Assembly (NCBI GenBank): GCA_965603725.1
Contig: CBFDEC010000001.1
Span: 62,001-126,000 of the forward strand
Direction of reading: 5' to 3'
Length of the DNA stretch: 64,000 nucleotides
Source of the DNA: JAGGSN01 sp965603725
Lineage (GTDB): Bacteria; Zixibacteria; MSB-5A5; UBA10806; 4484-95
Shown here piece after piece: positions 18,258-27,248 of this stretch (its first letter is position 1; every line of letters begins with the position of its first letter). A program made the position numbers and the translations under genes. A model generated the notes under the pieces. It was given only the letters and a program-made list of their open reading frames with translations, was not told the origin of the DNA and did not search any database.

Positions 18258-20422
18258 GGTTTAAAATCAGGTTTACGTTACTTTTAATCGCCCTGACCAG
18301 TCAGGCAGTATTGGCCGATATGGATGATTTATCGGGAATCAACAAGGATGAAGTAATCAGGCAGATACAATACATGAAAAATTATGATTTCCCTGATGAA
18401 TTGATAGATTCACTGGAGATGCCGCTTAAATGCGGCACTCGTTATGGCCAGATGTTAATTCAGTTAAAGGATGAAATTGAGCCGGTGCTGTTTAAACAAC
18501 TTCTGGAACGTCCCGTTCGCCATGAATACTTTGATTCTGACCATTTTCGTATCCATTATGATACCTCAGGCCAGCATGCTCCACCGCTTGATGATACTAA
18601 TCCTGCCAATGGTATTCCTGATTATGTTGACAGTATGTCGTTGGTTCTTGAATATGTCTGGTCTTTTGAGATCGATACGCTTGGCTTTATCGAGCCTGTT
18701 TCCGACGGCGGCGAGGGCGGAGATTTGCATTACGATGTATACCTGTCGGACATTGGAGGTATGGGCTATTATGGGGTAACGTACCCGGAAACCATTCAAC
18801 CTGACGGCAGGACCTGGTCAAGTTATATAGAACAGGAAAACGATTACGCCAATACAATCTTTGTTCCTATGGGTTATGATGTCAATCCGATGGCGGCTGT
18901 TAAAGTAACTTCAGCCCACGAGTTTTTCCATGCCATTCATTTCTCCATTGACGCCTATGAATTCAGTGGAGGCAGGTTTTGGTGGTATGAGGTCTCCGCT
19001 GTCTGGATGGAGGACGTGGTTTTCGATGAAGTTAATGACTATCTTTATTACCTGAAATATTTCTTCCATTATCCCTGGCTGAGTCTGGAAACTTTTACAA
19101 CCAGCATTAGTGATATTCCAAGATTTATGCATCCGTATGCCGCATGTGTATGGGGCAGGTTCCTCGAGGAGAGATTCGATAGAGACGTAATGAGACAGAT
19201 ATGGGAGATTTGCGGCAGTATCCCCGGCTATAATGTTTTACCGGCGACTGATCTGGTATTGAACGATTATGGCTCCTCATTCAAGGATGCCTTCATGGAG
19301 TTTACAAGCTGGAACTATTTTACCGCCAACCGGGCAGATACTGTTAACAAATATTCGGAGGCTGACCTCTGGATAAATCCGCTGAGCGGCATACCTGATA
19401 CGGTAAAAACCAGATATTTTACAAACCGGTCGCCGGAGGATTATATGAATGTGCCTGATGACCCGGCTATTAATCCAATAGACACTTCGTTTTCATCTGA
19501 AGATTTTACTCCCGAACCGCTTTCGGCAAATTATCTCGTATTTACGACCTACGGCGCTTACAATCAATTCCTGGGCGGCTTATGGTTCGATTTTGACGGC
19601 GATAATATCACTGCCCCGCAGGACTACTGGCAGGCTGCAATCCTTGGTTATGCTAATGATCGGGATACGCTGATGACGCTTAATATTAATCCCTCTGATG
19701 GCCAGGGCGCTGGAAGTTTAAGAGATTGGTCACGATATGATTCTTTAGTAGTTATACCATCCATTTTTGGGTACACTTTCAGTTCCTACAGTACAGGCTA
19801 TTCATTCCAGGCTTATTACGATGAAAATCTGCGCGGCGACAGTCCGATTTTTTATAATATCCCGGATTCGGTGCAGATCCGTGTTGGCAAGTGTAAAGAC
19901 AATATACTCCTGCAAGCCAACCATCCCTTCGGCGATTCAGTATTCTTTTATGCCGAACCTACAAGCGATAGTGTAGCAATAGTTCACACAAGCGATACGA
20001 CGGCTGAATTAACTTATTGCGCCTATTCGGATTCAATTGGTGAAGTTGTAAGCCTGAAAATATATGCCAGCGATACCGCCGGTCATTATGACGCCCGTCA
20101 GATTAAATTATATATAATCTCGGCCATCCAGAAATCTTCTGTTGTGGCGTATCCGAATCCATTCAATTATGACGAAAGCAGTAATTCAATATTGCGTTTT
20201 ATACGGCCTTTTCCAACTAATTACAGTGATATTGAGATTTATATTTTCAATATTAATGGCGACCTTGTCAAAAAGCTTGAATATTCAGGTGATGAAGGTG
20301 AACAAACCCTTACCTGGGATGTCCGTAATGCCGCTGGCAACAGGCTGGCAGGCGGTATATATATAATTAAACTCAGAGCCGGCGGCAAAACCGCTTCCGG
20401 TAAATTTGCCGTCATCAGATAA
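18254..20422 (+). CDS. Secreted MXAN_6640-type putative zinc metalloprotease with C-terminal FlgD-like domain
   Basis: A 722-residue secreted protein with a signal peptide (LLLIALTSQAVLA). The propeptide-like region is followed by a catalytic domain whose zinc motif is His222-Glu-Phe-Phe-His226 (SAHEFFHAIHF) within a domain resembling the MXAN_6640 family (DSDHFRIHYDTSG, ANGIPDYVDSM). The last 90 residues are an FlgD-like/T9SS type A-like domain (VVAYPNPFNYDE, GDLVKKLEYSG, GGIYIIKLRAGG), which in FCB bacteria attaches or exports cargo. No type IX secretion genes are in the window. Overlaps at both ends show co-translation. Confidence 0.85.
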   Translation: MRFKIRFTLLLIALTSQAVLADMDDLSGINKDEVIRQIQYMKNYDFPDELIDSLEMPLKCGTRYGQMLIQLKDEIEPVLFKQLLERPVRHEYFDSDHFRIHYDTSGQHAPPLDDTNPANGIPDYVDSMSLVLEYVWSFEIDTLGFIEPVSDGGEGGDLHYDVYLSDIGGMGYYGVTYPETIQPDGRTWSSYIEQENDYANTIFVPMGYDVNPMAAVKVTSAHEFFHAIHFSIDAYEFSGGRFWWYEVSAVWMEDVVFDEVNDYLYYLKYFFHYPWLSLETFTTSISDIPRFMHPYAACVWGRFLEERFDRDVMRQIWEICGSIPGYNVLPATDLVLNDYGSSFKDAFMEFTSWNYFTANRADTVNKYSEADLWINPLSGIPDTVKTRYFTNRSPEDYMNVPDDPAINPIDTSFSSEDFTPEPLSANYLVFTTYGAYNQFLGGLWFDFDGDNITAPQDYWQAAILGYANDRDTLMTLNINPSDGQGAGSLRDWSRYDSLVVIPSIFGYTFSSYSTGYSFQAYYDENLRGDSPIFYNIPDSVQIRVGKCKDNILLQANHPFGDSVFFYAEPTSDSVAIVHTSDTTAELTYCAYSDSIGEVVSLKIYASDTAGHYDARQIKLYIISAIQKSSVVAYPNPFNYDESSNSILRFIRPFPTNYSDIEIYIFNINGDLVKKLEYSGDEGEQTLTWDVRNAAGNRLAGGIYIIKLRAGGKTASGKFAVIR

Positions 20423-20966
20423 ATTGAATTACAGGATTAGAAGAATAGCGGCCGCCGGGCTTTTTGCCGCCTTAGCATTGGTTATAAACTTCCCCTTGCT
20501 TGGCATCCCGAACGTTGAGTTGTTCAGTCTTTGCCTGTTTGTTGCCGGGGTTTTTCTTGGTTACTGGGGAGGTTTTGTTGTGCCTTTAGTGGCGGGTTCG
20601 ATTTTTGTGATTTTCAATCCCAATGGTCCGCCTTCGCTTATAACTGTTGCAGTTGCCCAGATTATTGGCATGATTCTATTTGGCCTGACAGGAGCGGTCC
20701 TGAGTAAGAGCCTTCTGAAAAATAAAAACCGCATGATTGGCATTACGTTTTGTGCGGCTGTAGGAGTTGTATTAACCTTTATATATGACCTTCTAACCAA
20801 CGCCGCTTTCGGGCTGACAATCGGTCCGTTCTGGCCAACCGTAGTCAGCGGTATTGCATTTTCCTTAATGCATATGGTATCAAACGGATTGATTTTTGGC
20901 TTCTTTGAACCGCTAATGGTGAAATTATGGTATGCAGCCGGTCCTCGCTTATATCAATTCCAATAA
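20406..20966 (+). CDS. ECF transporter substrate-binding (S) component
   Basis: A 186-residue integral membrane protein with about six helices. It has the S-component pattern AAGLFAALALVINFPL, VELFSLCLFVAGVFLGYWGG and FNPNGPPSLITVAVAQIIG. S components bind a vitamin or metal and dock onto the shared EcfT/EcfA module. An EcfT gene lies at 42634-43392, but no ATPases are in the window. It overlaps the protease by 17 bases and the outer membrane receptor by 40, which suggests the receptor and S component handle the same substrate. The ligand cannot be named from sequence; a corrinoid or other B vitamin is only a guess. Confidence 0.8.
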   Translation: MPSSDKLNYRIRRIAAAGLFAALALVINFPLLGIPNVELFSLCLFVAGVFLGYWGGFVVPLVAGSIFVIFNPNGPPSLITVAVAQIIGMILFGLTGAVLSKSLLKNKNRMIGITFCAAVGVVLTFIYDLLTNAAFGLTIGPFWPTVVSGIAFSLMHMVSNGLIFGFFEPLMVKLWYAAGPRLYQFQ

Positions 20967-22933
20967 TTATCGTTTTAAGTTTCGGCTTTCTGTATGGGCA
21001 GGATCAGCCGGTTGAGCCAATCCAGCCACCGGATTCAACGCGGATAGATTCTACCGCTGTGCCTGATTCATCTGATGTTGTTGATAAAACTGATTTATTA
21101 CTTGATAGATTAACGAAAGGCACAACCGACACGCTCGCTGAGCAAAAAATCTCATACTTCCCGGAAGAGAGCATTCCGCCTTATTACCAGACGATAATAG
21201 CCGGTAAAAGCTATGGCGATTATCTGTGGTATAAGCACGGAGTGTTGCCGCTTCAGCATGGTTCGCCCGGACAGGCAGAGATATTAACCAGGTCGGTGAT
21301 GCTTCCGGGTTTGGGAGTTGTTTATAATGGCTTACCGGTTTTTCACCAGGGAAACTTCTTCCCGTTTCGCAGCGGGGCTGATCTCAATGTTATGATGTTT
21401 GAAAATGTAGGGGAAGTTGATATTGCGCCGATGCATTCTATCGATCTGTTCAGCCAGGGAGAGAGCTTGACGTTAAAATCGATGTTCTGGCCGTCAAATG
21501 ACAATCCATCGAGCGTTACTGTCGCTCGCGGACCTTATAACTATGAGAGATCCGGCTGGCGTTTTTCTCGAAGGTTTACCGAGAATGCCGCCTTAACCTT
21601 TACCGCCGGATTTAAAGAATCATCCGGCTATTATGGGGGCGGCGCCGATTATGACGATTTCAGCGTTGCTGGCTCCTTTGCCATTCGACCCAGGCCCGAT
21701 ACTGAATTTAAGTACTCTTTTTACCAGCACAAAGCTAAACAGGGAATATTGCAGTTTGATAGGGTTATATTTCCCACACTGCGGGCAAACCATGACCAGA
21801 ACCTTCATGCTTTTAAAAGCAAACACTATTTTTCAGAACTGCTCCGATTTGAGGTTAATTTATTCCATCAAAAAAATTACAACCACCTGTTTGATGATGG
21901 CGTCAATTATCATTTATTTGTTAGAGATGATATATGGGGCGGCAAAAGCATTGTTACCTTTATAAAAGACCGGAATAACCTGAGCCTGGAAATTGGCGGG
22001 CAAAGACATCTTCTGAAAAGCCCGGGAAGGATATCGGCCAGGTCGACCACCATGGGCATTACCTTAAGCGATTCAATCACGCTAAATCACAAGCAGAATA
22101 TTGTTTTGACCGCCAGGGCCCGACATAACAATATAAATGAATATACAATAGCCGGTTCGGCAAAGTTTGGTTGGCGTCTAAATGAAAAAACGGCCTGGAG
22201 CTTGTCTGCCGGACGATTCGATTGTTTGCCGGATATATACAGTCTTTATTATAATCACCCGGCAATTATTCCTGAGGAAAATAACTATATCAGCTCTTAT
22301 ACCTACATTGCAAACCCTGATTTGAATTCCCGCAGATTTCTTTTTATTGAAACAGATGCCGATTGCGGTATATATAATAACCTGACATTGCAGGCAGGTT
22401 TGTCCTATGAAAAAGTATATGATGATATGGTTCCGGTAATAGTAGAGTCGTCTACAGTATGGCAATCTTATCAAAATAATATCAATTATAAAAGAATGAC
22501 TCTCACCCTAAATCTTGGTTATTCCGCAACAAAATATTTTGAAGGTTCCTCCGGGGCGACTTATTTTAAATATGACCCGGACAGCCCGATCCCCGGGATA
22601 AGGTTTTCACCGTCAGCGATATTGTATTCCATGGGCGAGCTGAAAATTGAACACGTATTGAAGGGTATCGATCTATCCGGCGTTTATCATCTTCGCTACA
22701 TTACAGAAACAGAATATTCAGGTTTTTCCTCGGTTGTTGAAAACATGTATTCCAATAATGCAGCAATCGTTCTCGATGGATCAATAGTCGTTCAATTCGG
22801 CTCTTTCGAGTTCAGACTTTGTGAGGATAATATTCTGGATTACTTAACGGGCAATAAATACAATGTCTGGGGTGAATATGTAATGCCGCCGGGGTCGGTC
22901 TGGTGGCAGTTTACATGGAATTTTAAAAACTGA
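20927..22933 (+). CDS. TonB-receptor-like outer membrane protein
   Basis: A 668-residue protein with a signal sequence (IPIIIVLSFGFLYGQDQ), a Pro/Asp/Ser linker, then a plug-like region (GLGVVYNGLPVFHQGNFFPF, NVGEVDIAPMHSIDLFSQG). A long beta-barrel pattern follows and ends in WWQFTWNFKN, with the terminal aromatic and turn typical of outer membrane barrels. No clear TonB box is visible. Coupling with the ECF S component suggests a vitamin or cofactor uptake route across both membranes. It ends flush against the convergent retropepsin gene with no gap and no terminator hairpin. Confidence 0.7.
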   Translation: MVCSRSSLISIPIIIVLSFGFLYGQDQPVEPIQPPDSTRIDSTAVPDSSDVVDKTDLLLDRLTKGTTDTLAEQKISYFPEESIPPYYQTIIAGKSYGDYLWYKHGVLPLQHGSPGQAEILTRSVMLPGLGVVYNGLPVFHQGNFFPFRSGADLNVMMFENVGEVDIAPMHSIDLFSQGESLTLKSMFWPSNDNPSSVTVARGPYNYERSGWRFSRRFTENAALTFTAGFKESSGYYGGGADYDDFSVAGSFAIRPRPDTEFKYSFYQHKAKQGILQFDRVIFPTLRANHDQNLHAFKSKHYFSELLRFEVNLFHQKNYNHLFDDGVNYHLFVRDDIWGGKSIVTFIKDRNNLSLEIGGQRHLLKSPGRISARSTTMGITLSDSITLNHKQNIVLTARARHNNINEYTIAGSAKFGWRLNEKTAWSLSAGRFDCLPDIYSLYYNHPAIIPEENNYISSYTYIANPDLNSRRFLFIETDADCGIYNNLTLQAGLSYEKVYDDMVPVIVESSTVWQSYQNNINYKRMTLTLNLGYSATKYFEGSSGATYFKYDPDSPIPGIRFSPSAILYSMGELKIEHVLKGIDLSGVYHLRYITETEYSGFSSVVENMYSNNAAIVLDGSIVVQFGSFEFRLCEDNILDYLTGNKYNVWGEYVMPPGSVWWQFTWNFKN

Positions 22934-23350
22934 TTAAAAATGTATTATGAGTTTTTTGCCGCGGTTGTATTGTATATTGAGTTTATCTAAGCCGCCGATT
23001 CTTCCCAAAGTGGGAGGGACATCATTTGAATTTGATATTGCAAAATCAGTACGAAATACTTTATCGCCAAGGCGAATACTCAATTTGTTGATATACATGC
23101 TGGCGACATTGTTTGGCAACAGACCTGTGATCTTATGTTTATCGCCTTTTTTATAGTTGCCAACCAGTAATATCCCAAGGGATTCAGGAAGCACCGAAAT
23201 ATCGGCTCCGGTATCAGCCAGAATGTCCTCGATATTTATCCAGCATTTGAAGCATCTTGAGTAAATGGCTAATGACATTTTCGGCCTTCTTATCCTGTGG
23301 AAGACATTTGACTCTTCGTTGACATATGGAACAATCAGCTTTTTAGACAC
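22934..23350 (-). CDS. Small retropepsin-like aspartic protease
   Basis: A 138-residue single-domain protein with the retroviral-type motif Asp46-Thr-Gly-Ala-Asp50 (ILADTGADISVLPESLG). Flanking beta strands include HKITGLLPNN and VPPTLGRIGGLDKLN. Retropepsins work as dimers with one aspartate per chain, which fits this size. There is no signal peptide, so it is cytoplasmic. It overlaps the small upstream gene by eight bases, an arrangement that recalls two-gene toxin-antitoxin style units, although I have no proof of such a role. Its stop codon abuts the stop of the plus-strand receptor. Confidence 0.8.
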   Translation of the reverse strand: MSKKLIVPYVNEESNVFHRIRRPKMSLAIYSRCFKCWINIEDILADTGADISVLPESLGILLVGNYKKGDKHKITGLLPNNVASMYINKLSIRLGDKVFRTDFAISNSNDVPPTLGRIGGLDKLNIQYNRGKKLIIHF

Positions 23351-23534
23351 TCAGATACTCCTTCATATTTCTCCAGCTGATAGTAAGTTGCTTACCCCTG
23401 TTGGAAGCTTTTAGATCCTTAAACTTTTTATGCAGATCTTTCCCTTCCCAGATGACATTATCTCCGGCTTTTACCGTATAGATAATCGATCCCTGGTTTT
23501 TATTTTTCAGAATCAATTTCTTTTTTAATGTCAT
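23343..23534 (-). CDS. Small DUF5678-like protein paired with the retropepsin
   Basis: A 63-residue basic protein (many Lys) with the segment SIIYTVKAGDNVIWEGKDL followed by a helix. This looks like DUF5678-type proteins, which I recall being found next to clan AA aspartic proteases. The Asn-Lys-rich N-terminus is probably unstructured. It may be the regulator or substrate of the protease encoded just behind it. The eight-base overlap implies translational coupling. Confidence is limited by the short length. Confidence 0.5.
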   Translation of the reverse strand: MTLKKKLILKNKNQGSIIYTVKAGDNVIWEGKDLHKKFKDLKASNRGKQLTISWRNMKEYLSV

Positions 23535-23783
23535 TATTCCTCCACTACTTTAACATCTATCTCATTATATCGACATAAAAGACGGGGAATAAAATTGGGT
23601 TCGAAAATTGTTTCTCCCATTTTATAATTTTGAAAATTCCGTTAATGTATTTATATTATCAACTTAATGAACAGAGAAGCAGGCTGTTTTCTGTCGTGAT
23701 ATAATTTAATGATGCTGCCCCTGTAAAATAATAGGTTTGTGCTTGAAATGTAAACATGGCAGACGTATTAGAAGCAGAAGAAT

Positions 23784-25001
23784 ATGAACATTAAAGTATT
23801 AAGCTGGTCGGGCTACGATTTTGCCAATACCATATTTTCGATGAATATAGTCTCTCGTTATTTCCCTGTTCTGGCGGTAACGGCGATGGGAGCCAGTAAC
23901 CTATCAATCGGTATATCGCGGTCGGCGGCGATGATATTGGTAGCTGTCACTGTGCCTATTTTCGGAGCGCTGGCCGACCAGTATAACAATAAGAAATTGC
24001 CGCTGGTGTTTTTCACCATGGCCTGCTGTTTAATTACAGCGTTTCTAACTCAGACTAACATTCTTATAATTGAGTTGATACTTTTCAGTTTAGCGATTTA
24101 CTGCTACCAGTCGGCTTTGACATTTTATAATGCATTGCTTCCCGCTGTTGCGCCTGCGGGGAAAATGGGGTATGTTTCCGGTCTGGGAGTTTCGCTTGGT
24201 TATCTGGGAAGCGTCTGTGGTTTATTCCTGGTAGCGATTCTATCATCGAAAATCTTCTCGCCATATATCTGGACGGCGTTTTTATTTTTCATTTTCTCAA
24301 TCCCTCTTTTTATCTGGGTCAAAGATGATAAGCCGTCAAAAACAGTAACTGCCGGGAATCATCAGCGGTACAGCAAGGGCCTAATCGTCTCCCTGAAAAG
24401 AGCGTCGCATATCCCCGGCCTGATAAGGTTTTTACTTGGCCGGTTCTTCATTGTTGAGGCTATGGAAACAGTCATCCTTTTTATGGCTATCTACCTCGTG
24501 AAGGCTGTGGGATTCAGCGAGGGCGCTAAGAACACCCTGGGGCTTGATGAAGTTACAGCGTACCTGATAACGGTAACATCCTTTACGATCATCGGTTCTT
24601 TTATCTGGGGTTTGCTGACTCAGAAGTATGGGCCCAAAAAGATGCTTCTTTGGGCAGTGGTTTTATGGCTTATCGCCTTGACGGGGATAGTATTTTCTCC
24701 GGGTAAATTGCTCTTTTTTCTCTGGGGCGGCTTGGCTGGAATAGGTCTGGGCGGAGTCTGGACATCAGACCGGCCGCTGTTGATAAACCTCATAAATGAT
24801 CCGGGCAAACTCGGTGAATTTTTTGGGCTGTATGCTCTGTCGGGCAGGCTGGCGGCGGTTATAGGCCCGCTAATCTGGGGTTTGATTGTATATTTTGCCG
24901 AACCGCTGGGAACTATAAAATATAAATTTGCCATCGAAGCGCTTTTTCTGATGATGGTTGTTGGTCTTATCATTTTGAGGAAGATTCCTGATGCCAGGTA
25001 G
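23784..25001 (+). CDS. MFS transporter, UMF1 (Atg22-like) family
   Basis: A 405-residue membrane protein with about 12 hydrophobic segments. The N-terminal SGYDFANTIFSMNIVSRYFP is the usual opening of UMF1-family transporters (SWALYDFANSAFS in relatives), and FGALADQYNNKK is the MFS loop 2-3 motif region. The substrate is unknown. It overlaps the next PHP gene by 11 bases. Confidence 0.8.
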   Translation: MNIKVLSWSGYDFANTIFSMNIVSRYFPVLAVTAMGASNLSIGISRSAAMILVAVTVPIFGALADQYNNKKLPLVFFTMACCLITAFLTQTNILIIELILFSLAIYCYQSALTFYNALLPAVAPAGKMGYVSGLGVSLGYLGSVCGLFLVAILSSKIFSPYIWTAFLFFIFSIPLFIWVKDDKPSKTVTAGNHQRYSKGLIVSLKRASHIPGLIRFLLGRFFIVEAMETVILFMAIYLVKAVGFSEGAKNTLGLDEVTAYLITVTSFTIIGSFIWGLLTQKYGPKKMLLWAVVLWLIALTGIVFSPGKLLFFLWGGLAGIGLGGVWTSDRPLLINLINDPGKLGEFFGLYALSGRLAAVIGPLIWGLIVYFAEPLGTIKYKFAIEALFLMMVVGLIILRKIPDAR

Positions 25002-26034
25002 TTATTGCGAAATCGTCGGAGCTATTCATATTCACTCGAATTTTTCCGATGGAACTAAATCGATTGAAGATATCGCCTCGATAGCTAACGAGGTCGACCT
25101 CGATTTTATAATGGTGTCAGATCACCGGACCATGAAACCTTTTCAACTGGGTCTTGAGGGATTTTACAATAACACTGCGGTATTGATTGGCTATGAGATT
25201 AATGATTCCGAGGATAAAAATCATTACCTGGCATTCGGGCTTGAGGAGGTTTTGCCGTTTGATCTTGAACCCGAGGAATATGTCGGCAGGGTAAGGCAAA
25301 AAAATGGCCTGGGGATCATCGCTCACCCGGACGAGGTCCGCACCGAGCTTGCCAAATACCCTGGTTATCCCTGGACTGCCTGGCATGTGGACGGGTATGA
25401 CGGCATCGAGATCTGGAACCATATGTCACAGTGGATGGAATCGTTGAGTCGCTGGAATATGTTAAAACAGGCTTTCATGCCTCGTCGCGCCTTAAAATGC
25501 CCGACTGACAGAATCTTGAAAATCTGGGATGAAGTCAATCTTGAAAGAAAAGTGGTTGGCGTCGGCTCGATCGATGTGCATGCTTACCCATACCGTCTGG
25601 GACCGTTTCGAGTGACAATATTCCCCTATAAAGTGCAGCTTAAGGCAATAAGGACACATATCCTTCTGCCTCAGCCTGTGCCCTCAGATTTTGAATCGTT
25701 TAAACAGGCTGTTTATGATTCATTAAGGGATTGCCGGGCTTATATCTCAAATTATCGATGGGGAGATGCCCGGGGATTTGAATTTTATGCTGAAAATAAC
25801 TCAGGTAGAGCTTATAGCGGAGACGAATTATGCTGGGATGATAAATCTACATTTTATATAAAGTTGCCCAAAAACGCCGGCATGAAATTGATTAGAAACG
25901 GGGATATTATTTTTTCAGGAAGAGGAACAGAATTCGAGATTAAGGCAACGGAACATGGTCTTTACAGGGTAGAAGTCTTCATTAATGAAAAAGGCTGGAT
26001 TTTTTCCAACCATATAAGATTGCTCGCAAATTAA
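24991..26034 (+). CDS. PHP-domain metal-dependent hydrolase with C-terminal beta domain
   Basis: A 347-residue protein. The N-terminal PHP domain shows AIHIHSNFSDGT, MVSDHRTM, GYEINDSE, IIAHPDEVR and GVGSIDVHAY. The C-terminal 90 residues form a beta-rich domain (FEFYAENNSGRAY to FINEKGWIFSNHIRL), similar to the tail seen on several PHP proteins of FCB genomes. No signal peptide is evident. It is probably a phosphoesterase, substrate unknown. It overlaps the transporter, so the two may share a substrate path. Confidence 0.75.
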   Translation: MPGSYCEIVGAIHIHSNFSDGTKSIEDIASIANEVDLDFIMVSDHRTMKPFQLGLEGFYNNTAVLIGYEINDSEDKNHYLAFGLEEVLPFDLEPEEYVGRVRQKNGLGIIAHPDEVRTELAKYPGYPWTAWHVDGYDGIEIWNHMSQWMESLSRWNMLKQAFMPRRALKCPTDRILKIWDEVNLERKVVGVGSIDVHAYPYRLGPFRVTIFPYKVQLKAIRTHILLPQPVPSDFESFKQAVYDSLRDCRAYISNYRWGDARGFEFYAENNSGRAYSGDELCWDDKSTFYIKLPKNAGMKLIRNGDIIFSGRGTEFEIKATEHGLYRVEVFINEKGWIFSNHIRLLAN

Positions 26035-26043
26035 ATAAAAAAA

Positions 26044-26107
26044 CAGGGTGAAACTTAGCTTAGATAGAGGGGGGCTGGAACTACCTAAGCGAGGATGTTT
26101 CACCCTG
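26044..26107 (+). other. Long imperfect stem-loop RNA or hairpin, possible terminator or small RNA
   Basis: Outer arms CAGGGTGAAAC (26044-26054) and GTTTCACCCTG (26097-26107) are a perfect 11-bp inverted repeat. Inside it a second stem GCTTAG-A-TAG pairs with CTA-C-CTAAGC with one mismatch, leaving a loop of about 13 nt rich in G. It lies just after the PHP gene stop. There is no T-run after the right arm, so a simple intrinsic terminator is not clearly supported. It could be a structured RNA, an mRNA 3' stabiliser or a repeat. Confidence 0.5.
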
Positions 26108-26412
26108 CCCATTATGATATAAGAATATTTGGAAATGTCAAGAACTTTTTTTAATTTTTAATCGATACATGGAAGTCGTTGCAATAAAACGGGTTGCGCC
26201 ATTCTCCACGTAACCGACAAATATATTATTTGTTTCGAAATCAAAGATTTTTGTAATTTTGTCATTTATAGGAATAGATTGAACTTATCAGTTGAAAGTG
26301 TATGGTTAATATAGATATGAAATGATTTACAGGAGATTACGAGACGGCCAACTCTGCTTACTTTAGTCATTTTTTTATTTACAGCACGTTGATGATAATG
26401 TAAAATCTTTTT
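26108..26412. other. AT-rich non-coding gap upstream of the prepilin peptidase
   Basis: About 300 bases with no convincing reading frame. It follows the stem-loop and precedes the prepilin peptidase start, so it should hold that gene's promoter. I do not see a clear -35/-10 pair or an operator. Confidence 0.4.
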
Positions 26413-27207
26413 ATGTTAGATTTTCTTGTCGGGATATTTGTGTTTATTACAGGATTGAGTGTGGGGAGTTTTGCCAATGTTTGTATTTATCGTCTGCCGC
26501 GTGATATGTCAATTATCAGACCTCGCTCATTTTGTCTATCCTGCCAGACACCGATAGAACCCTGGTATAATATTCCTTTGCTAAGCTTTATCTTTCTTTG
26601 CGGTAAATGCGCCTATTGCGGAGCTAAAATAAGCTGGCGATATCCTTTGATTGAGTTGTTGAGCGGACTTTTATTTCTGAGCGCTTTCTATTACTTTTAC
26701 CTTTCGAGCAGCAACATATATATGTTTATCGTCGGTTTATATTTATCATCGGTTTTCCTGATAATATTTTTTATCGACCTCGATTTTAAAATAATACCCG
26801 ATTCTTTGTCTCTTTCCGGAATAATTATTGGAGTGGCAGTAAGCTTCTTACCGGCTACGCCTCTAAGATGGTACGATTCGCTGATTGGTCTATTCGCCGG
26901 CGGTTTGTTGTTTTTAGCGGTGGCCGAGCTTGGGGACAGATTGTTTAAAAAGGAAAGTATGGGAGGCGGGGATATCAAACTGGCGGCAATGCTGGGAGCT
27001 TTTCTGGGATGGAAAGGTATTCTTCTGGTACTGGGCATTGCTTCGTTTTTGGGAGCATTGACTGGCGGTCTGCTTTTGATTATCGCCAAAAATAAAGAAT
27101 CCGCCCGGACCGTGCCATTCGGACCGTTCCTTGTTATCGCCGCCTTGATTGTATTTTACAGGGGCAATGAAATTATTGCAGCCTATTTAGAATTCATAGG
27201 CCGGTAA
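26413..27207 (+). CDS. Type IV prepilin peptidase / methyltransferase (A24 family)
   Basis: Cleaves the leader of type IV pilin or type II pseudopilins and methylates the new N-terminus. It is a polytopic 264-residue protein. The N-terminal zinc ribbon has two pairs of cysteines (CLSC and CAYC). Catalytic aspartates sit in FFIDLDFKIIPD and GGGDIKLAAMLGAFLGWKG. The signature VGSFANVCIYRLPR lies near residues 21-34. No pilin genes are near, so its substrates are elsewhere. The start ATG has no clear Shine-Dalgarno site, but the frame and size fit PilD/GspO. Confidence 0.93.
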   Translation: MLDFLVGIFVFITGLSVGSFANVCIYRLPRDMSIIRPRSFCLSCQTPIEPWYNIPLLSFIFLCGKCAYCGAKISWRYPLIELLSGLLFLSAFYYFYLSSSNIYMFIVGLYLSSVFLIIFFIDLDFKIIPDSLSLSGIIIGVAVSFLPATPLRWYDSLIGLFAGGLLFLAVAELGDRLFKKESMGGGDIKLAAMLGAFLGWKGILLVLGIASFLGALTGGLLLIIAKNKESARTVPFGPFLVIAALIVFYRGNEIIAAYLEFIGR

Positions 27208-27248
27208 TTCATTTTTAATCTATTATACTTCATGCCGATACCTATAGT

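Noticed and set aside
26044..26107. Simple Rho-independent terminator
   Set aside because: The stem is strong but there is no T-run after it, so I list it only as a stem-loop.
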